A DNA stretch of 10,400 nucleotides. Origin: an uncultured Bacteroidales bacterium (GTDB taxonomy: Bacteria > Bacteroidota > Bacteroidia > Bacteroidales > Bacteroidaceae). Positions within the stretch are counted from its first letter, which is position 1. Every line of letters begins with the position of its first letter. Shown here one piece after another: positions 1 to 8,527 of this stretch. The stretch covers positions 1 through 10,400 of the forward strand of contig CADCOX010000305.1 in assembly GCA_902803195.1 (NCBI GenBank), given 5' to 3'. Below the pieces are notes generated by a model that was given only the letters and a program-made list of their open reading frames with translations, did no database searches and was not told the DNA's origin. The position numbers and the translations under genes are program-made.

Positions 1-1
1 C

Positions 2-2695
2 GCTCATATCGCGCGTAATATGGAAATGGTACGCGCGCACGTGAATGCGCCCTCCATCGTCATCTGGAGCCTTGGCAATGAGGCTGGACCTGGCGACAAC
101 TTCAAGGCCGCTTATGCAGCTATCAAGCAGTTCGACGCCTCACGTCCGGTGCAGTACGAGCGCAACAACAACATTGTTGACATGGGTTCCAACCAATACC
201 CCTCGGTCGGTTGGGTCGAGTTTGCAGCCAAGGGTGGCAAAGGTCCCAAATATCCGTTCCATATCTCGGAGTACGCGCACTCCATGGGTAACGCCGGCGG
301 CAACCTCATCGACATTTGGCGAGCCATCGAGACCAGCAACTTCATCTGCGGTGGCGCTATTTGGGACTGGGTGGATCAGGCTATCTACAGACCCACCCCC
401 AACCCCTCCCGTGAAGGGAGGGGAGAGGCTGGCGCGCAGCTTTCGAGCGAGAGCGAGGCTCTCCCCCCCACGGGGGGAGCTGGGAGAGGGGCTTTCCTCT
501 ATGGCGGCGACTTCGGCGACCTGCCCAATGATGGTATGTTCTGCATGAATGGCGTGATGCTGCCCGACCTCACGCCCAAGCCTGAGTACTTCGACGTCAA
601 GCACGTCTACCAGAACGTGGGTGTAGAGCTCGACAGCATCTGGCAGATGGGCAACCGTCAGATGGTGCGTCTGCGTGTGACCAACAAGAACTACTTCACA
701 CCCCTCGACTATGTGGACATCAGCACTGTCATCATCCGTGATGGTTTCGACATAGGACGCAGCACCATCTCTAGCGAAGGGAATCAAAAAATGAACCCCA
801 TCTTACCACGTCAAAGCGAACACATCGTTATACCTCTCGTGTTTGTAGACGAGAACCCCGATGCTCACTGCTATGACCTGCGCGTGGAGTTCATTCTCCG
901 TGAAGATATGCCTTGGGCCAAGAAAGGTTATGTACAGATGAGCGAGCAAGTGCACCTCTGGGGTGCAGGCGATGTCAAGCCCATCTTTGAGCCCGCGAAG
1001 GTTCAACCCGCGCTCAGCGTCAGCCAGAGTGCGGCCGAACAGAGAACCGTTATCCGTCCGAAGTCTGTTGAGGCAACCAAAAACCCCTTCCTTGTCACCT
1101 TCGACGATGCACAAGGTACCATCCACTACTACGGTCTTGGCGGTGAAGCCTGCGACGACGCAGATATGGTCGACCTCATTGAGCCCGGTTGTGGCCCCGT
1201 CATCGATGCCCTCCGCGCACCTGTCGACAACGACAACTGGTTCTATCAGTCATGGTATCAGAACGGCCTGCACAACCTGCAGCACAAGGTACTCAGCCGC
1301 AATGTCTATACCCGCAAGGACGGAGCGGTAGTCTTGAACTATATGGTCGAGAGCCGTGGCACGAAAGGACAGATTCGCGGCGGCAGCAGTGGTCGCTATG
1401 CGATTGACGACAAGGGGGAGCCTGCCGACTTCGCCTTCACGAGCAACATTGTCTGGACAGTCTATCCCGATGGCACCATTGAAAACGAAAGCGCCATCAC
1501 GGGCTCCAACCCGAAGGCGATCCTGCCGCGTCTGGGCTTCCTCTTCAAGCTGCCTACTCGCTTCGAGGGCGCAGGCAGCAAACTGAGTTACTTCGGTTGC
1601 GGCCCGCAGAACAACTACGCCGACCGCATGAGCGGTATGTTCTCACATGTCTATGAGACTACCGTTCGCGACCAGTTTGTAGCCTTCCCCAAGCCTCAGG
1701 ATATGGGTAACCGCGAGGGCGTTCAATGGCTTGCGTTAACTGACAACACGGGCAACGGCCTCGTCTTCGGCGCCCTAACGGGTTCCATGTCGACAAGTGC
1801 CCTGCCCTGGAGCGACTTGCAACTCACCTATGCCCCCCACCCGAAGGAGCTGCCCGAGAGCGACCACGTCTACCTGCACCTCGACACCAAGGTCACAGGT
1901 CTTGGCGGCACAAGCTGCGGACAAGCACCGCCCCTCGAGCAAGACCGCGTCTACGCCGACGCACACACCTTCGGTTTCTTCATCCGTCCGACAGCCACTG
2001 CCGACGCCCATCAGATAAGCGAAGCCAACTTCCCCGTCATGCACGCCGGCGACCTCCCCTTAGCCATCACACGCGATGCCAAGGGCGATGTGACGATTGT
2101 CTACAACGAGTTCAACGGCGAGGAAGTGAAGTATGAGATGAAGAATGAGAAAGGGAAGAAAGTCATCAACACCTATGCCGGCGAGCCTATCAACCTGCGC
2201 AACGGCGGCACAATTACCGTTTGGCACACCTCAGCCCCCAACGTCCGCATCAGCCGAACGTTCGACCGCGTTGAGTTTGTTCCCGTCACCGTCCTCAACG
2301 CCAGCAGCGAGGAGCCCGGCGAAGAAGCCAGACGCCTCGTCGACGGCAAGACCGAGACCATCTGGCATACTGCCTATGGCGTCACTGTCACGCAGTACCC
2401 TCATACGGTCGACTTCGACTGCGGCGAGATGCAGACCATCAAGGGTTTCACCTATCTGCCCCGTCAGGATGGAGGCGCAAACGGCAATATCAAGGGCTAT
2501 CGCGTCCAGCTCTCGCAGGACGGCAAGACATGGTCGGCCCCTGTTGCTGAAGGCGAGTTCCAACGCTCATCCAACCTCCAGCGCGTGATGCTGCAGAAAC
2601 CACAGCGCGCTCGCTACCTCCGCTTCACTGCCCTCTCCTCGCAAAACGGCCTCGACTTCGCCTCCGGCGCCGAATTCAACGTACTCGCCGAGTAA
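2..2695 (+). CDS. GH2 beta-galactosidase, 3' part (5' end outside window)
   Basis: This is a glycoside hydrolase family 2 beta-galactosidase, expected to remove terminal beta-galactosyl residues from oligosaccharides in the periplasm or at the surface. The frame is open from base 2 with no start, so the N-terminal jelly-roll and first barrel part lie upstream; the ATG at 20 is internal. Numbering from that ATG, IWSLGNE carries the acid/base glutamate (E21) and ISEYAHSMGN the nucleophile (E84, codon 269-271). WDWVDQ (115-120) and YGGDFGD (161-167) complete the barrel. A Bgal small-chain domain lies at roughly 350-650, with RAPVDNDNW and FGCGPQNNYADR. Residues from about 755 to 891 form an F5/8 type C (CBM32-like) module, so a carbohydrate-binding tail is likely. 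Residues 124-159 are a repeat-encoded insertion in the barrel loop. The family is clear; the true substrate is not, and no partner genes of a utilisation locus are visible. Confidence 0.95.
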   Translation, partial: AHIARNMEMVRAHVNAPSIVIWSLGNEAGPGDNFKAAYAAIKQFDASRPVQYERNNNIVDMGSNQYPSVGWVEFAAKGGKGPKYPFHISEYAHSMGNAGGNLIDIWRAIETSNFICGGAIWDWVDQAIYRPTPNPSREGRGEAGAQLSSESEALPPTGGAGRGAFLYGGDFGDLPNDGMFCMNGVMLPDLTPKPEYFDVKHVYQNVGVELDSIWQMGNRQMVRLRVTNKNYFTPLDYVDISTVIIRDGFDIGRSTISSEGNQKMNPILPRQSEHIVIPLVFVDENPDAHCYDLRVEFILREDMPWAKKGYVQMSEQVHLWGAGDVKPIFEPAKVQPALSVSQSAAEQRTVIRPKSVEATKNPFLVTFDDAQGTIHYYGLGGEACDDADMVDLIEPGCGPVIDALRAPVDNDNWFYQSWYQNGLHNLQHKVLSRNVYTRKDGAVVLNYMVESRGTKGQIRGGSSGRYAIDDKGEPADFAFTSNIVWTVYPDGTIENESAITGSNPKAILPRLGFLFKLPTRFEGAGSKLSYFGCGPQNNYADRMSGMFSHVYETTVRDQFVAFPKPQDMGNREGVQWLALTDNTGNGLVFGALTGSMSTSALPWSDLQLTYAPHPKELPESDHVYLHLDTKVTGLGGTSCGQAPPLEQDRVYADAHTFGFFIRPTATADAHQISEANFPVMHAGDLPLAITRDAKGDVTIVYNEFNGEEVKYEMKNEKGKKVINTYAGEPINLRNGGTITVWHTSAPNVRISRTFDRVEFVPVTVLNASSEEPGEEARRLVDGKTETIWHTAYGVTVTQYPHTVDFDCGEMQTIKGFTYLPRQDGGANGNIKGYRVQLSQDGKTWSAPVAEGEFQRSSNLQRVMLQKPQRARYLRFTALSSQNGLDFASGAEFNVLAE
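389..496. repeat. G/C-rich double-hairpin repeat inserted in-frame in the GH2 gene
   Basis: This 108-bp stretch (36 codons) has two hairpins. The left one is CCCCTCCC, loop GTGAA, GGGAGGGG (about 403-423). The right one is CTCCCCCCCACGGGGGGAG (461-479). A spacer of about 37 bp separates them. The outer ends (AGACCCACCCCC and GAGAGGGGCTTT) are imperfect inverted repeats. The right half recurs at 5415-5449, with a 19-nt exact match plus 13 exact nt at the end. The left half recurs at 8908-8946. The stretch encodes a Pro/Gly/Arg/Glu-rich peptide beginning RPTPNPSREGR and ending ALPPTGGAGRGAF, which is unlike a GH2 barrel loop. No clear target duplication is seen. Confidence 0.85.
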
Positions 2696-2755
2696 GCCGA
2701 GTAATAAGGCGTCCACGGGTTGCCCCTCTGCCTCCTTCCTCCCCCCTGGCCTATA

Positions 2756-2899
2756 CGAATGGAGGCGAGCCGCTATACGAATGGACGCAAGCCGCTATGC
2801 GAATAGAGGCGAACCGCTTTGCGAATGGAGGCGAACCGCTTTGCGAATGGACGCGAGCCGCTTTGCCAATGGAGGCGAACCGCTTCGCGAATGGAGGCG
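2756..2899. repeat. 22-bp tandem array, six full units plus a partial
   Basis: The unit is close to CGAATGGAGGCGAACCGCTT plus TG. Units begin at 2756, 2778, 2800, 2822, 2844 and 2866, with a 12-bp partial at 2888. Copies differ at a few positions (GAGG/GACG, GAACC/GAGCC/CAAGCC, CTATA/CTTTG). The length is not a multiple of three, so it is not a coding repeat. It is close to two helical turns of DNA. It lies downstream of the GH2 stop and between converging genes. There are no spacers, so this is not a CRISPR array. No function is assigned. Confidence 0.9.
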
Positions 2900-2978
2900 C
2901 AAGCTAGAGCCAAACGGCAGGGGCAGGCGGCCCAGTGGCAGGAGTAGGCAGGAGCAGAGCAAGCGCGAGCCGTAGTGC

Positions 2979-2996
2979 CCCGCGATTCATCGCGGG
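2979..2996. other. GC hairpin between the 22-bp array and the terminator
   Basis: A perfect 7-bp stem, CCCGCGA / TCGCGGG, surrounds a TTCA tetraloop. No T-run follows; the next bases are TTCACCCTCCCCCC. It could stabilise the 3' end of the GH2 transcript or be a small dispersed palindrome. It is not called a rho-independent terminator because the T-tract is missing. Confidence 0.55.
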
Positions 2997-3020
2997 TTCA
3001 CCCTCCCCCCAACAACGAGC

Positions 3021-3069
3021 AAAAAAAGACCGAGGCCGCGTCAACAATTGACGCGGCCTCGGCTCTTTT
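3021..3069. terminator. Strong bidirectional intrinsic terminator between GH2 and metG
   Basis: A 15-bp perfect stem (3030-3044 paired with 3048-3062; CCGAGGCCGCGTCAA and its complement) closes a CAA loop. It has an A-run on the left (3021-3027) and CTCTTTT on the right (3063-3068). Read on the minus strand it ends in a T-run about 70 bp after the metG stop. Read on the plus strand it ends in TTTT and can stop the GH2 transcript. Its position between convergent genes supports use in both directions. TCCCCCC (3004-3010) and GGGGGGA (3073-3079) form further outer arms. Confidence 0.9.
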
Positions 3070-3081
3070 AGAGGGGGGATG

Positions 3082-3135
3082 CCCATCAGCAGGGCAATGG
3101 CGCAGGAAATACCCATCACCTGGGCAATAGTGCAG
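3082..3135. repeat. 24-bp imperfect direct repeat next to the metG stop
   Basis: Two copies, 3082-3105 and 3112-3135, share the pattern CCCATCAnCnGGGCAATnGn followed by GCAG. They match at 20 of 24 positions and are offset by 30 bp. They lie between the terminator and the metG stop codon, so they would fall in the metG 3' UTR. No function is evident. Confidence 0.75.
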
Positions 3136-3138
3136 CTG

Positions 3139-5241
3139 TCAGCCTACCTGACTGCCGGGCTTCACCTCCCGTTGGGGAGTAATGACGCTGAGGGAGCCAT
3201 CGAAGTTGACAGCCGAGAGGATCATGCCTTGGCTCTCGAGGCCCATCATCTTGCGGGTGGGGAAGTTGGCGATGAAGCATACCTGCTTACCAACGAGTTC
3301 CTCGGGGTTGTAGTACTGAGCAATACCGCTGAGGATGGTACGATTCTCAAGGCCATCGGCAATCTCGAACTTCAGCAGTTTGTTCGACTTCTTCACCTTC
3401 TCGCAGGAGAGAATAGTACCCACGCGGATGTCGAGTTTCTCGAAATCGTCGAAGGTCACTTCCTTCTTGACGGGCTCTGCCTTGTAGTTGGCGGCTTCAT
3501 TTTCCTTCTTGATGCGCTCAAGGCGGTCCATCTGAGCCTTGATGGCGTCATCTTCAATCTTCTCGAACAGGAGCTCGGGCTTAGCCAACTGATGACCAGC
3601 CTTCAGGAGTTCGGTGCTGCCAAGGTTCTCCCAGCCCAGAGGCTCGACGTTGAGCATGCCATAGAGTTTCTTGCTGCTGAAGGGCAGGAAGGGCTCGAAG
3701 GCGATGGCGAGGTTGGCGGTGAGTTGGAGCGAGATGTTGATGATGGTCTTCACGCGCTCGGGGTCGGTCTTGATGACCTTCCAAGGCTCGCTGTCGGCCA
3801 GGTACTTATTGCCGATACGGGCGAGGTTCATTGCCTCCTTCTGCGCGTCGCGGAAACGGAAGTTGTCGAGCAGGCTCTCCACTTTGGCCTTGACATCCTT
3901 GAACTCGGCGATGGTCTCGCGGTCATAGTCGGTCAACTCGCCGCAGGCGGGCACTACACCCTCATAGTATTTCTGCGTGAGCTGAAGGGCACGATTGACG
4001 AAGTTGCCGTAGATGGCAACGAGCTCGTTATTGTTGCGCGCCTGGAACTCAGCCCAAGTGAAGTCGTTGTCCTTGGTCTCGGGAGCCGAAGCGGTGAGGG
4101 CATAGCGGAGCACATCCTGCTTGCCGGGGAAGTCGACCAGGTACTCATGCAACCAGACAGCCCAGTTGCGGGAGGTCGAGATCTTGTCGCCCTCGAGGTT
4201 CAGGAACTCGTTGGCAGGCACATTGTCTGGCATGATATAGTCGCCGTGAGCTTTCATCATCACGGGGAAGATGATGCAATGGAAGACAATGTTGTCCTTG
4301 CCGATGAAATGGACAAGGCGCGTGTCGTCCTGCTGCCACCAACGTTGCCAAGTGCCCCAGCGCTCGGGGTTGCTCTCGCAGAGCTCCTTCGTATTGGAGA
4401 TATAGCCGATAGGCGCATCGAACCAGACGTAGAGCACCTTGCCTTCGGCACCTTCCACAGGCACGGGAATGCCCCAGTCGAGGTCGCGTGTCATCGCGCG
4501 CGGCTGCAGCTCCATGTCGAGCCAGCTCTTGCATTGTCCATAGACATTGGAGCGCCACTCCTTATGCCCTTCGAGAATCCACTGCTTCAGCCAGCCCTCG
4601 TATTCGTTCAGGGGCAGGAACCAGTTGGTGGTATCCTTCAAGACGAGCTGCGCGCCGCTCTCCTTCGAGCGTGGGTTGATGAGCTCCGTAGGGTCGAGGT
4701 CGCGTCCGCATTTCTCGCATTGGTCGCCATTGGCCTCAGCATGGCAATGCGGACATTCACCTACAATATCGCGGTCGGTCTTGAACGTACCTGTCTGTTC
4801 GTCGTAGAACTGCTTGGTGGTCTTCTCGATGAGCTTACCATCGTCATAGAGCTTGCGGAAGAAGTCGCTGGCAAACTGATGATGGGTCTTGCTCGTTGTC
4901 CTGGAATAGACATCGAACGAAATGCCGAACTCCTCGAACGAGTCCTTGATCATCTTGTGGTAGCGATCGACGACCTGCTGCGGGGTGATGCCTTCCTTGC
5001 GAGCGCGCTGGGTCACGGGAACTCCATGTTCATCTGAGCCTCCTACAAACATCACATCCTCTCCTTTCAAGCGCAGGTATCTGACATAGATGTCCGCGGG
5101 GACATACACGCCTGCGAGGTGACCGATGTGTACACCCCCATTGGCATAAGGCAGGGCAGACGTGACGGTGGTACGCGCCCACCTCTTGCCCTCCTTCTGG
5201 GGGAGAGCACAGTCGCCATTAAGCTGGTTGTTTTCTTTCAT
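3139..5241 (-). CDS. metG: Methionyl-tRNA synthetase
   Basis: This class I aminoacyl-tRNA synthetase charges tRNA(Met) in the cytoplasm, for both initiation and elongation. The 700-residue product has the HIGH motif at 38-41 within GGVHIGHLAG. A zinc knuckle has four cysteines (163, 166, 175, 178). WFDAPIGY lies at 273-280 and the KMSKS-equivalent KISTS at 353-357. The anticodon-binding helical domain covers about 395-560. A C-terminal EMAP-II/Trbp-like tRNA-binding domain runs from about 597 (FDDFEKLDIRVGTI) to the end, which usually makes the enzyme a dimer. The chosen ATG is the only usable start, because the next in-frame Met lies beyond the HIGH motif. From memory, Bacteroidetes homologues begin a few residues before RTTVTSALPYANG. 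Here about 15-20 extra residues precede it, and they may be repeat-derived. The gene ends before a bidirectional terminator. Confidence 0.98.
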   Translation of the reverse strand: MKENNQLNGDCALPQKEGKRWARTTVTSALPYANGGVHIGHLAGVYVPADIYVRYLRLKGEDVMFVGGSDEHGVPVTQRARKEGITPQQVVDRYHKMIKDSFEEFGISFDVYSRTTSKTHHQFASDFFRKLYDDGKLIEKTTKQFYDEQTGTFKTDRDIVGECPHCHAEANGDQCEKCGRDLDPTELINPRSKESGAQLVLKDTTNWFLPLNEYEGWLKQWILEGHKEWRSNVYGQCKSWLDMELQPRAMTRDLDWGIPVPVEGAEGKVLYVWFDAPIGYISNTKELCESNPERWGTWQRWWQQDDTRLVHFIGKDNIVFHCIIFPVMMKAHGDYIMPDNVPANEFLNLEGDKISTSRNWAVWLHEYLVDFPGKQDVLRYALTASAPETKDNDFTWAEFQARNNNELVAIYGNFVNRALQLTQKYYEGVVPACGELTDYDRETIAEFKDVKAKVESLLDNFRFRDAQKEAMNLARIGNKYLADSEPWKVIKTDPERVKTIINISLQLTANLAIAFEPFLPFSSKKLYGMLNVEPLGWENLGSTELLKAGHQLAKPELLFEKIEDDAIKAQMDRLERIKKENEAANYKAEPVKKEVTFDDFEKLDIRVGTILSCEKVKKSNKLLKFEIADGLENRTILSGIAQYYNPEELVGKQVCFIANFPTRKMMGLESQGMILSAVNFDGSLSVITPQREVKPGSQVG
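5175..5211. repeat. Candidate degenerate G/C hairpin repeat inside metG codons 11-23
   Basis: On the minus strand this segment reads GCTCTCCCCC, then AGAAGGAGGG, then CAAGAGGTGGGC. Its first ten bases equal the start of the right half of the GH2 copy (459-468), and the rest follows the same C-run, G-run, AGAGG/GGGC order. It encodes ALPQKEGKRW, in the place where homologues are remembered to be short. The match is partial and the call is an inference. Confidence 0.4.
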
Positions 5242-5277
5242 TATTATTCGCAGATTGTTAATTCATTATAAAATCCC

Positions 5278-5303
5278 TTCCCTCCCTAAGGATAGCGAGG
5301 GAA
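5278..5303. repeat. Small G/C hairpin in the metG leader
   Basis: TTCCCTC (5278-5284) pairs with GAGGGAA (5297-5303) around a 12-nt loop, about 37 bp upstream of the metG start. TCCCTCCCTAA (5279-5289) occurs again, identical over 11 nt, at 9088-9098 inside the YfhO-family gene, so the two appear to be copies of one repeat. If transcribed, it would lie in the metG 5' UTR. No TAnnTTTG box for metG was found in this gap. Confidence 0.6.
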
Positions 5304-5330
5304 TGGTTAATAGCAGTATGTCGTCCAGCC

Positions 5331-5403
5331 TCTATAGCCCTCTATAGCTTCTATAGTTTCTATAGCTTCTATAGCTTCTATAGCTTCTATAGCTTCTATA
5401 GCT
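5331..5403. repeat. 9-bp tandem array (TCTATAGCT) downstream of the peptidase gene
   Basis: One 10-bp unit (5331-5340) is followed by seven 9-bp units from 5341 to 5403, six TCTATAGCT and one TCTATAGTT. Another exact unit sits at 5448-5456, on the far side of a hairpin element. That copy contains the peptidase stop codon (TAG on the minus strand, 5451-5449). The array may therefore have grown out of the end of the gene before the hairpin element split it. Confidence 0.95.
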
Positions 5404-5447
5404 TGGGGAGAGTCCTCCCCCCCACGGGGGGAGTTAGAGAGGGGCTT
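5404..5447. repeat. G/C hairpin element splitting the 9-bp array
   Basis: The element contains CTCCCCCCCACGGGGGGAG (5415-5433), identical to 461-479 in the GH2 gene. GAGAGGGGCTTTC (5437-5449) is identical to 484-496. It lacks the left hairpin of the longer GH2 copy, so it is a half-length form. It sits directly after the peptidase stop codon, between unit copies of the 9-bp array. As RNA on the minus strand it could act as a 3' end hairpin for the peptidase message, but no T-run follows. Confidence 0.85.
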
Positions 5448-5448
5448 T

Positions 5449-6333
5449 CTATAGCTGGCTCTCGCTGATGCTGAAGGTGTCGCCGCGGCTCATGTCGCCC
5501 GTCTGCAAGCCGAGTTTGAGCCATTTCATGCGCTGTGCACTGGTGCCGTGAGTGAAGGATTCGGGCTGTGAGTAGCCGCGAGCCTTCTCTTGGAGGTAGT
5601 TGTCACCAATGACCTTGGCGCAGTTGATGGCCTCCATGAGGTCGCCATCGTCGAGCGAACCGAAGGTCTTACCTTCGTGATGCCCCCAAACGCCAGCATA
5701 GAAATCAGCTTGAAGCTCGATGCGGACGCTGACCTTGTTGGCAGAGGCCTCACTCATCTTGGCCATCTGAGCGTGAGCGCTGTTGAGGGTTCCAAGCAGA
5801 TGCTGGACGTGGTGACCGACCTCATGAGCGATGACATAGGCGTAGGCGAAGTCGCCATCGGCACCCAGCTGGCTCTTCATCGAGGTGAAGAACGAGAGGT
5901 CGATGTAAAGGGCTTGGTCGGCCGAGCAGTAGAAGGGACCCACGGCAGCATTGCCTGCGCCGCAACCCGTCTGGACACTACCCGTGTAGAGCACCATACG
6001 AGGCGGGATATAGGTCTTGCCCAACTGCTTCTTGAACACATCAGCCCAGACGTCCTCAGTGCTGGCCAGCACTTGCGAAGCGAAGAGGGCCAGTTGCTGC
6101 TCCTCCTCGGTGAACTCACGCTGCTGCTGTTCGCTGGTCGAGACATTTTGGTTAGTGATGGCTTCGAGACCACCGGCCTGCTGGAAGGCCTGGAATACAT
6201 TCCCGCCTGTCAGCCAAGCCATCAGACAAGCGATGATAACACCTGCGAGGCCGCCGATACCGGCCTTCGTCGCGCCACTCATGCGACGGCGATCGTCGAC
6301 ATTAGAGCTTTCTCTTCTTCCTGTTAAGTCCAT
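5449..6333 (-). CDS. YpfJ-type neutral zinc metallopeptidase
   Basis: The 294-residue product matches the putative neutral zinc metallopeptidase family (YpfJ / Zn_peptidase). Its biological substrate is not established. An Arg-rich N-terminus is followed by one membrane segment at about 24-41 (AGIGGLAGVIIACLMAWL) and then a Gln/Glu-rich linker. The catalytic zinc motif HEVGHH is at 170-175, with the glutamate at 171. ELQADFYAGVWG (206-217) probably supplies the third ligand. The family ending with FTHGTSAQRMKWL is at 260-272. Cysteines 124 and 136 flank the AAVGPFYC region and may form a disulfide. This suggests a single-pass membrane anchor with the enzyme domain outside the cytoplasm. The start at 6333 fits family length. 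It lies between typA and metG on the same strand, but repeat-filled gaps of 194 and 207 bp separate it from both. Confidence 0.93.
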   Translation of the reverse strand: MDLTGRRESSNVDDRRRMSGATKAGIGGLAGVIIACLMAWLTGGNVFQAFQQAGGLEAITNQNVSTSEQQQREFTEEEQQLALFASQVLASTEDVWADVFKKQLGKTYIPPRMVLYTGSVQTGCGAGNAAVGPFYCSADQALYIDLSFFTSMKSQLGADGDFAYAYVIAHEVGHHVQHLLGTLNSAHAQMAKMSEASANKVSVRIELQADFYAGVWGHHEGKTFGSLDDGDLMEAINCAKVIGDNYLQEKARGYSQPESFTHGTSAQRMKWLKLGLQTGDMSRGDTFSISESQL

Positions 6334-6340
6334 GCTTTAA

Positions 6341-6511
6341 AGTGAAAAATGAAAAGTGAAAAGTGAAAAATAAAAGTTACCTAAAAGAGTGAAAAGTGAA
6401 AAGTGAAAAGTGAAAAATAAAAGTTACCTATGCTGTGCTGTTGAGAATGCCGTGAGAGTGAAGAGGCAAAAGCGACTCTTATTGTTCACTTTTCGCTCTT
6501 TCACTTTTCGC
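6341..6511. repeat. A/T-rich palindromic repeat between typA and the peptidase gene
   Basis: The left part consists of GTGAAAA-type short tandem units. A 33-nt segment is present twice (6351-6383 and 6398-6430, offset 47 bp), each copy ending in AATAAAAGTTACCTA. The right part (about 6484-6511) has TTCACTTTTCGCTCTTTCAC, which reads in reverse complement as the same GCGAAAAGTGAA units, so it is an inverted arm. The intervening 6431-6483 has no clear structure of its own beyond AAGAG/CTCTT. The element fills nearly all of the gap and would form the typA 3' UTR and the peptidase leader. Its core resembles the in-gene repeat at 9781-9793. Confidence 0.85.
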
Positions 6512-6527
6512 TGTCGCAAGTAGCCAT

Positions 6528-8333
<1,806 letters not shown>

Positions 8334-8352
8334 CTATATGTGTATTACGATT

Positions 8353-8462
8353 ACAAAAATGCGGTGCAAAGATAAGCATTATTTGCGACTTATGTCTCTT
8401 GAATCGCTTTTTTTTGTATCTGAAGGTAACATGAAAGGGTCAAAAAGGGACAAAAATGCGGT
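8353..8462. repeat. 13-bp exact direct repeat in the typA-rpsO divergent region
   Basis: ACAAAAATGCGGT occurs at 8353-8365 and again at 8450-8462. The first copy lies directly downstream of the typA -7 box, at the predicted transcript start. The second is followed by TTCGGCGCTAAAATAATTA, which on the minus strand resembles a weakened promoter. This may be a duplicated and decayed typA promoter segment, but the match is short. Confidence 0.5.
8367..8374 (-). promoter_or_regulatory. Bacteroidetes-type -7 box for typA
   Basis: On the minus strand the sequence is TATCTTTG followed by CACCGCA. This fits the Bacteroidetes sigma-ABfr consensus TAnnTTTG and the often-seen TTTGCnnCGC context. The predicted transcript start is near 8360, giving a leader of roughly 25-30 nt before the typA ATG. 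No convincing -33 TTTG was found at the usual distance. Confidence 0.75.
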
Positions 8463-8513
8463 TCGGCGCTAAAATAATTACTGTTTTATGCCTCCTCTTT
8501 GTGAATTTATGCT

Positions 8514-8521
8514 TACCTTTG
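8514..8521 (+). promoter_or_regulatory. Bacteroidetes-type -7 box for rpsO
   Basis: TACCTTTG followed by CAGCCGCAAA fits the TAnnTTTG consensus and mirrors the typA box on the other strand. The start of transcription would be near 8528, leaving a leader of about 110 nt before the rpsO ATG. The only upstream TTTG (8498-8501) is too close for a standard -33 element. Confidence 0.75.
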
Positions 8522-8527
8522 CAGCCG

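Noticed and set aside
2720..2750. A further decayed G/C repeat copy after the GH2 stop
   Set aside because: It is C-rich and loosely like the repeat end (GCCCCTCTG...CCTCCCCCC), but has no partner arm and could be simple low-complexity sequence.
2756..2899. CRISPR array
   Set aside because: The units are adjacent with no unique spacers, and no cas gene is present.
2781..2975. A 64-codon open frame across the 22-bp array
   Set aside because: It is only the array and flanking GC-rich DNA read in one frame. The unit is not a multiple of three and there is no gene-like signal.
3079..5037. A 652-codon open frame on the plus strand opposite metG
   Set aside because: It lies antisense to metG, whose motifs (HIGH, zinc knuckle, KISTS) are unmistakable. 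Its translation is a Leu/Val/Glu-rich sequence typical of the reverse of a GC-biased gene, with no recognisable domain.
5242..5330. A metG promoter in the gap upstream of metG
   Set aside because: A TATAAT-like string is present on the minus strand, but no TAnnTTTG box of the Bacteroidetes type, so it cannot be supported.
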